Source: Cephalopachus bancanus (taxonomy: Eukaryota > Chordata > Mammalia > Primates > Tarsiidae). From it: a DNA stretch of 64,000 bases. The notes under the pieces were generated by a model. The model saw only the letters and a program-made list of their open reading frames with translations, was not told where the DNA came from and did not search any database. The stretch is from NCBI GenBank assembly GCA_027257055.1, contig JAPVLO010000628.1:620001-684000 (forward strand), given 5' to 3'. Position 1 is the first letter of the stretch, and the number at the start of each line of letters is the position of its first letter. This document shows, piece after piece, positions 22,806 through 33,180 of this stretch. A program made the position numbers and the translations under genes.

Positions 22806-23158
22806 TTTTTCTTTTTCTTTTCTTTCTTTGAGTCAGAGTCTCACTCTGTCACCCAGACTGGAGTGCGGGGGCACGCTCCCGGCCACCGCAGCCTCAACCT
22901 GCTGGGCTCCAGAGATCCTTCCGCCTCAGCCTTCCAAGTAACCGTAACTACAGGCACACGCTACCACGCCCAGCTAGTTTTTGATTTATTGTAGAGGCGA
23001 GGTCTCACCCAGTTGCCTGGGTGGGTCTCAAACCCACAGGCTCAGGCAATCCACTCGCCTTCCAGTGGGGGGAGTCTCTCACTCAGAACTCACGGGCTCA
23101 GGCAATTCACTCGGCCTCCCAAAGTGCTGGGATTACAGGCTGAGCCACCGAGCCGGCT
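22806..23158 (-). mobile_element. Alu with an internal templated insertion
   Basis: Antisense Alu that is about 55 bp longer than the others. After 'caggcaatccactcgcc' there is an extra 31-bp piece (23060-23090), after which the Alu backs up and repeats 'cacgggctcaggcaattcac'. The extra piece resembles unique DNA at 23798-23827. Confidence 0.92.
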
Positions 23159-23329
23159 TGCATTTGTGTGTGGGGTGGGGGGATTGTGCAATGAGATTGT
23201 GTAAAAGCATTCAATTTGAATCAAATTATTAAACCTTTAATACTTAACCCCAAACTTAATGAGAAAAAAAAAGGAATAGGCTGAAATCTGGAAACAGTCA
23301 GTCTCTTCAAAAACTCAGTGCCATTTTTT

Positions 23330-23705
23330 AGAAGTGGGGATAATGTGCTGAAATAAACATAGAGTAAAAACATCAACCTGACTGGATCCTGGGTCAAAGA
23401 ATACACAGCTAAAAGACTTCTGGGGGACACTTGAGGATGGGTATCAGATGATGGTGGAGAATGGGTGTTAGTTTTCCAGGTGTGATCACAATTCCGTGAT
23501 CATGCAAGGTGATATCCTTATTTTTAGGAGATGCACAAAAAGGCCTTGATGGGAAAAGTGTCCATCAAGGAGTTCACACACTTAAAGGAAAAATAGAATG
23601 TAGGTGTTGAGGATCATAGGTGATCATCGCAATGTTCAACTTTTCTGTATGCTTGAAATTTTTTATAATACCAGTATTGGAACAGGAGAAGAAAAAATAA
23701 AGCAT
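23330..23705 (+). mobile_element. Old L1 (L1M-like) 3' end
   Basis: 'gatatccttatttttaggag', 'caacttttctgtatgcttg' and 'aaattttttataatacc' are typical of old L1 3' UTRs. Confidence 0.6.
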
Positions 23706-24276
23706 TGAGATACACACCGTGTGTCTTCCCCCAACACCAGGACACCCCCACAAATACCCGCCAGAGTTGGCAGCCACTCCTCAAGCTGGGCTGCCACTTC
23801 CAGTGAGGGAGTCTCCCACTCAGAACTTGTCTTTGTTCCAACACCCCACTGGAGACAAGAGTGGTAGGACCACCCATGGGGCCTGTTTCTTCTTCTACCC
23901 CCTACTGTTTCCCTGCTAAGTCATGGGGAATTTAAATAAGCCTCTGAGGAATTCCTTCTCCTCCCGCTGAGTCATTGGGTATGGGTGGGATGAGACCCAA
24001 ATAAGCTTCCCACGTGGACCCTGCCAGGCAGGATGCTAATTAGATCCCAGGAGCCAATGAGAAGCTGGAGCTTTTAAAGGAAAAAGGACAGTTTACTCTT
24101 CATCCAAGGGAACTGAGGAAAACCCCTCTCTTTTTCCTGCAGGACGTTAATAAAGAGGGATGTGGTCCCAGGAGCTTCCAGCCACCCTCCCTGCACCCTG
24201 ACTGGGAGAAAGTCTGCCTTAGAGTAGCCCCTCTCCAAGGAATGATGCAGGCAGGTGGAAGACAGCCTCAGTGTCC
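23706..24276. other. Unassigned, promoter-like or LTR-like segment
   Basis: Contains 'gagccaatgagaagctgg' (CCAAT motif at about 24052), then 'gcttttaaaggaaaa' about 20 bp on, and 'gttaataaagaggg' (AATAAA) further down. The spacing resembles an LTR U3-R or an old promoter, but I cannot name a family and see no boundaries. Confidence 0.3.
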
Positions 24277-24418
24277 TTGTCTATAAAACAGGAATAAGAA
24301 TTCTTGACCCATAAGGTGGAAGTGAGGGTGATATGGAATTAAAATAAGGGAAGACACCTAGCTATGAGCCCATGTGCTCAAACTTTGTTTCATTTTTCCT
24401 TCTCAGACAGATGTCTCC
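24277..24418 (+). repeat. Local repeat copy A
   Basis: The segment from 'tgtctataaaacaggaataa' to 'cagacagatgtctcc' is duplicated downstream: directly in two pieces (25023-25103, 25267-25322) and inverted (25124-25260). Part of it may derive from a MIR. Confidence 0.8.
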
Positions 24419-25022
24419 AGGTGAGCCACGGATCTCACTCCCTGGGGAGCTAGTTGCTCCTGGACTGTTGAGTTAAATGTCCCAGTGCATTTTCTAAGCC
24501 ACATTAGTTTGGATTTTGTACACCTTGTCACCTAAGCAGTCCAAACTAGGACAATAGGGAATGACTCAACTGGTGTTCTAGAAGGCGAATGCAGCCACCA
24601 TGTGCATATTGGAGAGAGTGTCCCAAGGCAGTCCCTAAATGGCTCAGTCTCACAGCCCTCCCTCAGCTGTCCCACCCCTCAGCCTTCTGCAAGGGTACAT
24701 TTCTAAAGAGACACCCCACCGACTTTCAAAGCAGACATCTTTTTTTCCAGTAGTGCTATACTCTAATTTGGAAGCTGGAGCAGAGACTCTGGAAGTGTCC
24801 ATTCATGATTCAAGCCCACCAGCATGGTGGGTCAGGGACTTCATGGTCTGTTGAGGTCCCAACTCTTTTCTCTTCCACATCTCCATCTCATCTTCCCTTT
24901 CCTCCCTTTCCTCTCCTACTGATGGGCTGGTGTGAGGTGCTAGAAAACATTTTGAACTTGGTACCAGACAGGTCTCTTAAACTTGAGCAAATTGCTTTCA
25001 CTTCTAAGTCTCAGTTTCCTCA

Positions 25023-25322
25023 TCTATAAAATGGGAAGAAGAAAACTCACCCCATAAGGTGCAAGTGAGGGTAATGCAGGATGGAAATAAGAGAAGACAC
25101 CTACCCCAGGGATCACCTGGGGGCATCTGTCTGAGAAGGAAATATGAAGAAAAGTTTGCGCACACTGGTTCAAAGATAGGTGTTTCTCCTTATTTTGATC
25201 TTGCATCACCCTCTCTTCTACCTTATGGGGTGAACATTCTTATTCCTGTTTTATAGACAGACATTTTATGAGCTAGTGTGCTCAAATTTTCTTCCGTTTC
25301 TTTCTCTCACACTGGAATCTCC
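25023..25322. repeat. Nested inverted duplication of copy A
   Basis: 25023-25103 is a direct copy of the first half of A and 25267-25322 a direct copy of its last part. Between them, 25124-25260 is an inverted copy of nearly all of A. This leaves arms 25023-25103 and 25177-25256 able to pair around a 73-bp spacer. Confidence 0.8.
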
Positions 25323-26400
25323 TTTAACCTGAGAGCTTTCAAATCCTCAAAGTTTTCCGGGATCACCCTTTCCGTAACTGCCAAGCAAAGTAACCCAAGA
25401 CCCCATCCTTCAGGGCCACAGAAAAGCCAGCCTCCTCATAAGCATTACTGAGGATTCTCTGGGTATGATCATCACTTATTCTCACCCAAACGTCTGCCTC
25501 CCCAGGTCTTGCCTGTGCCCCAGACAGGTAGCCGTCCTTCCCCCAGGCATGAAGAGATCAGCCTTTTCCCTTACACATGGGAGGTAGCACCAAGACAAGG
25601 TTAAGGTTACTTGAGACTTGAGGACATTACAGGCAATTCTAAAACAAAACCAGAGAACATATTTTAAATTATTTGATTAGCACTCATAGACAAAACAGTA
25701 TATGGTGAAAACTAAAACCTCCTCACACTCCAGTTCCCTATTACTTTTAGTTCTTTCCAGGGACTGACTGTGAATTGGCAGGCATATTTTTTCCCCAGAA
25801 TTTCAACATTTTAAATCCCATATTAGAAAGCAAGGCTCGGAAGCCCAACAGTTTAAGCCCACGTCCGTCTCTGTCTGAAGCCCAGCCTGCTGCCATTTTC
25901 TAGGGGCTTCTCTCCTGATCCCCCATTCCATAGACACTTGGCTACCAACTGCCTACCTTGGTCCCCACCAACTCCCTGAGAAAGTTCAAAGCCAGTTAAC
26001 TTCCAAAGCTGTTTCTCCATCCCCAGAGAAGCCCAGTCTTACTGGCGCACCCCAAAAGCCTAGTAGGGTGTCTTCCCACCAAAAGAGCAGATCCACTTCA
26101 GATGACTATGCCCCTACACTTCAAGCCACTGATTCGAAACACAGCAGCTGGTGCGATAACAATGCTTTTGTCACATTTGTCTGTTGCAGGGCGACTTTCT
26201 GTCTGATGAGTTGGTTTCAGCAGACACCATGTGGCAAGCTTTCCTCCAAAAACCCCATTTTCCACCAAGAGGTGCCGCCTGAGCATGAGGGGTGGCTGGC
26301 CTCCCCAGGGAACTGCCCAAGTGGACATTACCGGACCCACTTTGCAGATGACCAAAGGAAGCTCCAAGAGGACAGATGACCTAGCTGATCCCACACATCA
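25323..26400. other. Unassigned sequence
   Basis: No repeat recognised. A 103-aa ORF (26068-26379) has no recognisable domain and no visible splice-linked partner. Confidence 0.4.
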
Positions 26401-26449
26401 GTGAGTGCATCAGGCCCTGACACCCACCCTGTGACAGTCCAAGGATGCC

Positions 26450-26990
26450 ATTGCCTCTCCTGCTGCCCAGCCCCCAGTGCAGCCTCCCCAACTACCCAGC
26501 CTCCCAGGGCTGCCTCTCCCACTGCCCAGCCCCCCACAGCTACCTCCCACTGCCCCCCCCCAGTGCTGCCTCTTCCATTGCCCAATCCCTCAGGGCTGCC
26601 TCCCCAACTTCCCAGCCCCCCAGGGCTGCCTCTCCCACTACCCGGGCCCCCGGGTCTGCCTGCCCCACTGCCCAGCCCCCCAGGGCTGCTTTTTCCACTG
26701 CCAGGCCCCCAAGAGCTGTCTCTCCCACTGCCCTGCCCCCCAAGGCTGCCTTCTCCACTGCCCAATCCCTCAGGGCTGCCTCTCGCAGTGCTCAGCTCCC
26801 AGGGCTGCCAGCTCAACTGCCCAGCACCCCAAGGCTGCTTCTCCCACTGCCTGACCCCCAAGAGCTGTCTATCTCACTGCCCAGCCCCTCAGAGCTGCCT
26901 CCCCCACTGTCTGGACCCCTTAGTGCTGTCTCCCCCACTGTCAGGCCCCCCCAGGGCTGCCTCTCCCACTGCCCAGCCCCCAGGACTGTC
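26450..26990 (+). repeat. 30-bp GC-rich minisatellite, ~18 copies
   Basis: The unit is approximately 'ggctgcctctcccactg' followed by 'cccagccccccag'. A 6-unit higher order is suggested by two occurrences of 'gcccaatccctcagggctgc' about 180 bp apart. Since 30 is divisible by three, all three forward frames and one reverse frame stay open: Pro/Leu-rich, Cys/His/Pro-rich, Ala/Ser/Pro-rich, and antisense Gly/Ser-rich (177 aa). This reading-frame openness follows from the unit length and is not by itself evidence of a gene. Confidence 0.9.
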
Positions 26991-26994
26991 TTCA

Positions 26995-27319
26995 TCAGAT
27001 CATCAAAAGTCCTTCCCTGTCCCCAGCTGAGAAGCTTGAAGGCTGAACTGAGATAGTGGAGGCAGTGAAAAAGGAGCAAAGATGACTTGGAGGCAGGGGA
27101 ATAGGGATGCCCCAAGCTCACCCCAGCACGAAGAAGGGATTCAAGGAAGCCCAAGCTTCCATAGTTCAAATAGCTGGCTGAAGCGCCGAGGGGCAGAGGC
27201 GCTCTGAAGATGGTTACAGGTTGCCGCAGCATTTCCACAGCAGGTCTCAGCCCACCTCTACGCCCTGGTCTTTCACTGCAGGCATCCCTCCCTAGGGAAC
27301 TTTCTCTGCTGGGACCTGA
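26995..27319. other. Unassigned sequence
   Basis: Nothing recognised between the minisatellite and the CA/CT tract. Confidence 0.4.
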
Positions 27320-27329
27320 CACACACACA

Positions 27330-27388
<59 letters not shown>

Positions 27389-27448
27389 CCTCTCCCTCTC
27401 CCCTCTCCCTCTCCCTCTCCCTCTCCCTCTCCCTCCCTCTCCCTTTCC

Positions 27449-27498
<50 letters not shown>
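27320..27498 (+). repeat. (CA)n then long homopyrimidine (CT)n tract
   Basis: A short CA run (27320-27332) passes into about 167 bp of pure pyrimidine: (CT)n, a central CCCTCT-rich block, then (CT)n again, giving mirror symmetry. Arg/Glu and Ser/Leu ORFs across it are artefacts. Confidence 0.97.
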
Positions 27499-27499
<1 letters not shown>

Positions 27500-28860
27500 A
27501 CCATACTGCCAGCCTCTGGGCCTTTACCAGGGCGATTCTTCTGTCCCTTCCACCTGAGGCCAACCCACTTGACTAAGCCCCTAAAGCCCAGGGGATGTCA
27601 CCTTGCCTATGGATCTCTCCACCACTCCCTTCCTTGTCACCCACCACCACCTGGATTGGAAAGTGGAGCGCATAGGGAGGAGGGACTCTCATTTGGCTGC
27701 AAGAAGGGACTGATGGCACAATGGAAGAAAGCTTCATTTCAAATCAAATGCATGCAAATTGTGATCTAATCTCATCATCTCATAGTTTGCAGAGCATGAC
27801 AGCAAGGAGAAAACAATTATCATCATAATTAATTGCGAGGGAAATGGAGCATGTTTTTGAGTGTGATGTTCTAGCAGTAGTCCTAAGGAAACTGTTCTTA
27901 GATTCATCACATCTAAATGCAACAGAAGACAATGGGCATTGGGTAGGGCCAATCCCCTTCCTGTTTGCCTTATTGCCAACAATCCCTTAGCTTGCAAGCA
28001 CAGTACAATATCACGTAACCCAAATGTCCTTACGTCCCATGCACGTAAATGGGGTCAAAGAGAACAGCAATCATTCCATCCGGACTGTCTCATCACCCCA
28101 CGGCTGGTCCGTGACAAACAGTCCCCAACAAAATCTCCACCCCAGGTGTTTCCAGAAGGCTCCGGAGGACTGCTCCAGGTTTGTGTTCCAGACTCTACTA
28201 TCTCTCCATTCTTCCATCAAATTCCCCAGGCCCACCCACAGGATCTTCTTCAAAAATCATAGGTTCATGTCTCCACTGAGCACGGCTCTGCTCCACCAGC
28301 TGCTGGACCCAGAAATCCCTCCTGCCACCTGCCCATGGTCCATTCTGATTTGCCAACACATCCCAGCCATAAAAGAAGTTAGTAGGACCCAGAGGTTCCC
28401 ACTGGGGCTGTCCCATTGCTCTGCTTGCCTGCTGGGTGACGTTTCTTCCCTCCAATTCTTCTCTGGGAAGAGCACCCTCTCCAAGATGACTTCAGCAGGA
28501 ACAGGCATCGCCACTGCTCTCTGAGATGTGGCCTTGGGCCCAGGCCAGCTAGCTGGCAGCTCTCTGGAAGCCCACTGCTCTGGGAGGCAAGGCCCTTCCT
28601 CACTGGCCAGTGCAGACTGCTGCCCCCGCTAGAGACACCCTTGAACTTGCTCTGGTCAAGGGGCAGGGAACCGCATGGCAAAGTGGGGTGGATGAAAAGA
28701 GGAGACCCCTAGGGCTGCTTGGGCCCCAAGATGTTGCACCAGTGACTGTGACAGCTCTCTCTACTTTTTTCACTAGTGCGCGTGCATTCTCTCGCTAGAA
28801 TCCATACTTGTTTCTGGGCAGCTGGTCCAGGGGCAGATGGCGTCCTAGATATCTGACTGC
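27499..28860. other. Unassigned, mostly single-copy sequence
   Basis: I recognise no repeat family. The 166-aa ORF at 28024-28524 (+) and the overlapping 85-100-aa antisense ORFs show no domain, membrane segment or splice context. An octamer 'atgcaaat' lies at 27751-27758. This is one of the longest stretches without visible repeats, so comparative conservation would be informative. Confidence 0.4.
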
Positions 28861-28863
28861 ACT

Positions 28864-29228
28864 TTCTGCTTACAGCCTCACTTCTCTCCCATGGCTAAGG
28901 CTTGGCTACTGGACAGCAACTTGACTTTCCCCGCTACCTGCTTTCCATAAGATCAATCATTTGCAAGGAGACCTCGAAGTTTCCTCCCAACAAACGCCTT
29001 GCCATCAGGCAACTCCCACCAGGTACCTTGAACGACCTCAGCCAGGGTGCACTGGATTCCAGCTGAGTTCCCCTGAGATGAGCCCGTCACACAGTATGAT
29101 TAAGGATGTTTCTACTCAGAGTCTCACGTCTCTGCCATGGCTAAGGCTTGGCTGCCGGGCAACACTTTGACCTGCCCCCGGTACCAGCTTCCCATTAGGT
29201 TAATTGTTTGCAGGGAGACCCTGAAGAT
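28864..29228 (+). repeat. Diverged direct duplication, ~117 bp
   Basis: 28864-28980 and 29110-29228 both contain 'ccatggctaaggcttggct', then 'ggacagcaac'/'gggcaacact', then 'gcaaggagacc'/'gcagggagacc'. Roughly three quarters of positions agree. No known family recognised. Confidence 0.75.
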
Positions 29229-29300
29229 TTACCATAATACTGTAAGAAAGGGATTGGCAGTAGCCAGAAACTGTCGTGGCGGGGGCACATAACACTAATA
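29229..29300 (-). mobile_element. Short L1 3' UTR scrap
   Basis: 'actgtaagaaagggattggc', 'agccagaaactgtcg' and the following G-rich stretch match the L1 3' UTR, here in sense order. The remaining L1 tail, 'accccacatgttaaaaataa', appears after the first Alu near 29705, so an L1 end was split by Alus. Confidence 0.5.
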
Positions 29301-29314
29301 AGAATGAATAAGGA

Positions 29315-29600
29315 GCCGGGCTCGGTGGCTCAGCCTGTAATCCCGCACCTTTGGGAGGCTGAGGTAGTGGATTGCCTGAGCCCGCGGGTTCGAGACCCGC
29401 CTGGGCAGCAAGACTCATCTCTACAATAAATCAAAAAATCAGCCGGGCGTGGTAGCGCATGCCTGTAATTCCGGCTACTCGGAAGGCTGAGGGGGAAGGA
29501 TCGCCGGAGCCCAGTGGGTCGAGGCTGCGGTGGCCGGGAGCGGCCACTGCACTCCAGTCTGGGGGACAGAGTGAAACTCCAACTCAAAAAAAAAAAAAAA
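29315..29600 (+). mobile_element. Young Alu with target-site duplication
   Basis: Full-length Alu very close to the copy at 29751. Target-site duplication 'agaatgaataagg' (29301-29313 and 29600-29612). The B-box lies in a perfect 6-bp stem, gcgggt (29384-29389) / acccgc (29395-29400), with loop 'tcgag'. CpG content is high for an Alu, which suggests youth. Confidence 0.97.
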
Positions 29601-29750
29601 GAATGAATAAGGGTGCCTGATCTCAAACCAGGCAAAGTGGGGTCCAAAGGGAAGCCCAAACTTTACCTGTAGAATGACCACTTGTAAACCCAACCTGGAA
29701 TTGTACCCCACATGTTAAAAATAAAATAAATTTAAAAAAATAATGTTGCA

Positions 29751-30041
29751 GCCAGGCTCAGTGGCTCAGCCTGTAATCCCGCGCCTTTGGGAGGCTGAGG
29801 TGAGTGAATTGCCTGAGCCCGCGGGTTCGAGACCCGCCTGGGCAGCGAGACCTCATCTCTACAATAAATCAAAAAATCAGCCGGGTGTGGTAGCGCATGC
29901 CTGTTATTCCGGCTACTTGGAAGGCTGAGGCGGAAGGATCGCCGGAACCCAGCAGGTCGAGTCTGCGGTGACCGGGAGCGGCCACTGCACTCCAGTCTGG
30001 GCAACAGAGTGAGACTCCAACTCAAAAAAAATAATAATAAT
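29751..30041 (+). mobile_element. Young Alu with target-site duplication
   Basis: Full-length copy in the same orientation as the one 436 bp upstream. Target-site duplication 'aataatgttgca' (29739-29750 and 30042-30053). The same perfect B-box hairpin is at 29821-29837. Confidence 0.97.
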
Positions 30042-30053
30042 AATAATGTTGCA

Positions 30054-30900
30054 TTACTGAGTGCCCACTCTGTGTCCACCAGATTGCAAAGCTCAGGAGG
30101 TTACCAGGTGGCTGAACCAAGACCTCGCAGCTAGCGAAGGCCGAGCTGGGCTGCCGAGAGCCAGGTCTTCCTGGTCAGGCTCCGGGCCTCCACGAAGGAG
30201 TTCTCTCCAAAGGTCCAAAAGTCGTGCTGTGGACAGAAGGGTTTGCTAACCAGAAAAGCAGTTTTGCTATTCCTCCCTGTGTTTTGGTTTATTCTTGATT
30301 TCCTGAATATGAGGGGCTTCTGGGAGAATAATGGTCGCTTTTAGGAACTAGATGAATCAAGGGGCATTTGAAAGCAAAAATGTGAGTTTGGGGCTGATAC
30401 CCAAGCACTAATTTCTAATCTTTGAGGTGTTATATTTGCAAAAGAACTACCCAGAGTTGGAGGAGGGGTGGATTTCGCATTGTAAATGTGAGATACTGTT
30501 GGAATAGAGATCAGGCTCTGGTGTTTGGGACGGGGTGGGGTACCTGTATCCATTCGCATTGTGCCTGGAATATTATTTTAACATCATTCAACAAGGATGA
30601 CAACCCTCCAGCAGGGCTTTGCATTCGACAATCCGGAATGTTTTCTAAGCACCAACTCTCTAGACAAGTTCTGTGCTGGGTAAAAGGACAGACTGAGGGT
30701 GGGAAGCCATTTTTCATCTTGTTCTTAAACCGTGACACAATGATGAGAAAGTAGAAGCTATGCTTTTGGAGAAATGCACACTTTAGGTAAAATTAACTTT
30801 ACTGACTTTGTCTTTTCAGAAACAGACTTGCAGGTATCAGAGATATCTCAGAGCGGCAATCAAGCTTGCCTAGAGTCAAGGGGATTTACAAGGCCTAAGA
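30054..30900. other. Unassigned sequence
   Basis: No repeat recognised. A 110-aa ORF (30422-30754) lacks any recognisable domain. Confidence 0.4.
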
Positions 30901-30914
30901 CATCACGCATTGGG

Positions 30915-31410
30915 CAAGGATTGTAACAGTCATGAAACTTGTAATTACAAAAGTTATGACCGCTCAGAGGGGGAGCAGGTGGGGATTCGATCTTCCAGTA
31001 AATTGGGCGCTATCTATAGGGAAACCAAGGATCCCCCGAAGCCACCCACTGGGAATGCCTAGGAGATAAGGGAAAGTGCATCCTCCATGAGCTCTAAGGA
31101 ATGTCAGTTTGGGAGGGTGCAGGAGAATTAGAATCCTTGCCACGCCCTTCTCTAGGGGCTATGATAATACGGACAGAATTGATGGGTCTCTGTGTCACAG
31201 GATCTCCAAGACATCCACAGGTGGTCGATAAAGAAGTCACGGGAGTCAAGTGCAACATCTCCAAGAAAAGGATTTAAGCCAGGGCTTTGGGGGGCTACGA
31301 CGCCACACTCACCTAGAGTGTAGGCCCACTCCCTGTCTGTGGGGGGTGAACTTTTCTTAAATCAATCTTTTCTTCTCTCACCTCTGTGTGTTGCAATTCT
31401 TTGCATTGAC
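30915..31410 (+). mobile_element. Possible ERV1-like LTR
   Basis: 'gctacgacgccacactcacc', 'cttttcttaaatcaatct' and 'gtgtgttgcaattctttgca' resemble the 3' end of an ERV1 LTR. I could not fix the ends or find a target-site duplication. Not coding. Confidence 0.35.
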
Positions 31411-31639
31411 TCGGATCTCTCGATTCCCAGAACGGCACATGGCACATGGCTCTGGCAGTGCTGCTCCCCTCTCCCTGCACCTCTCCTCTCTCTCTCCATC
31501 CATCTCACCCTCACCATCCACACCCCAACACTGGGCACTTATGTTACAGAAATGAATCATTTTTCAGGCTGTCCTGATCCAGGAGAGAGGCAGGCACAGA
31601 AGCAATCAATGACAGAAATAAGGGCAGCTGCAGCTATGT

Positions 31640-31845
31640 ATTGAGAGCGTCTATATTCTAGGTACCACCTCTGTACTTTGGTCTCACTGGATCGTCACAA
31701 CCTTGCCAGGAGGCTCTATTATTTCCCAATTCAAAGATAGGAAACTACCTCTGAGAGAGTACCATAGCTTGCCCAAAGTCACACAGCCAACAGGTGGGGA
31801 GTCTGGAGTCCTAACTCAGGTCCAGCTGACTTCAAATTCCACACT
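31640..31845 (-). mobile_element. MIR SINE fossil
   Basis: 'cttgcccaaagtcacacagc' and 'caacaggtggggagtctgga' are the reverse-complement MIR core. Confidence 0.75.
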
Positions 31846-31848
31846 ACG

Positions 31849-32182
<334 letters not shown>

Positions 32183-32229
32183 TCACTACACTGTCATAAT
32201 CGCAAAACAGCATGCTAAGAGCTATCCCA

Positions 32230-32655
32230 AAGGGATTTGCCAAGTCCAGTGAGGCCCAGAGGACAGGAGGAAATAATTCAGTGGGAGAGATGAAGTGAGG
32301 CAGTGGAGGGAGGGAACGGGGAGGAGGAAAATCTTCCTGAAGGTGGTTACATCGGAGCTCAGTTTAGAATCCTCGTGAGTTCTCACCATGGACAAGGGGT
32401 CAGACTAGCACCCTGAGCACGGGGAGAGGCATAAGCAGAGGCAAAGGGCTTCAGAGTGCATGGCGTATTCACAGGAAGCACCAAATGGGTGAGTTGCAGA
32501 TAAATGGAGAGGGGTGTTTGCTTCAGTGAGCGGGAGCTGGGGGCCTCAGAGGCCATGCTTGTGGGGCTGGACTTGGCCCTGGAAGGACCGGGAGCCAGTG
32601 AAGAATGCAGGACACAGGAATAATGTGATGAGAGTTGTTGTTTCTAGAAAACTTA
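32230..32655 (-). mobile_element. L2-clade LINE ORF2 fossil
   Basis: 'ggaaataattcagtgggaga', 'gggagccagtgaagaatgca' and 'aatgtgatgagagttgttg' resemble the reverse complement of the L2/CR1-clade RT-end region. No open frame remains. Confidence 0.5.
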
Positions 32656-32669
32656 CTCTGGGATGTAGA

Positions 32670-33175
32670 TGTTATGGAACACCAGGAGTTTGGTCTCGGT
32701 CCCATTGCTCACCACACAGAAAGCCAATCATTGAGACAAGTATTGCCAGGGGAGAAGGTTTTATTATTGAATGAGTGATGTTCGCCAGAGAGATGGGAGC
32801 CAAGCCTCAAATCTGTTCCTCCCTCCTTGACCAAAGTTAAGACTTTATATACCCGGGAAGGAAAACAGAAGGGGTAAGGAAGGAAGAGGAGTTGGTTAAC
32901 AGGCAGCAAGTAGTCTAACCAGGTGTCTAGCATCACATAGCCGCGTGCAGGGAAAGAAGAATTCAGGAGGGGTAAGGAAGAATGACTGGTCAACAGAGTT
33001 GCAGGTGCATTTCACTTACAAATGTGAGTTGCTTGAGCTTCAATTCTATGGACATCTCGCTGGTTGAAAAACTGGACTAGTTTCGTAGAGAATGGAATGA
33101 TGGAGGGAACAGTTGATAAGCTATGCGGGTAACAGGGGTTGGGATATGCCACACAACTTGTCACGCCTCCTAACA
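32670..33175 (-). mobile_element. Solo LTR (506 bp) with 5-bp target-site duplication
   Basis: Ends are TG (32670) and CA (33175). Flanks gtaga (32665-32669) and gtgga (33176-33180) differ at one base. Read antisense it starts 'tgttaggaggcgtgacaag', carries a TATA box ('ggtatataaagtc', near 32850), an AATAAA ('cattcaataataaaacc') and ends 'gtgttccataaca'. No PPT or viral gene adjoins it, so it is a solo LTR, probably ERV1 class; no family name assigned. Confidence 0.8.
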
Positions 33176-33180
33176 GTGGA

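Noticed and set aside
27210..27563. Ser/Leu- and Arg/Glu-rich ORFs (96-115 aa)
   Set aside because: Produced entirely by the CT/GA tract.
28024..28524. 166-aa ORF as a gene
   Set aside because: No recognisable domain and equally long ORFs on the opposite strand; left as unassigned, not called coding.
29384..29400. Independent tRNA gene
   Set aside because: The T-arm-like hairpin is part of an Alu; no acceptor, D-arm or anticodon arm is present.
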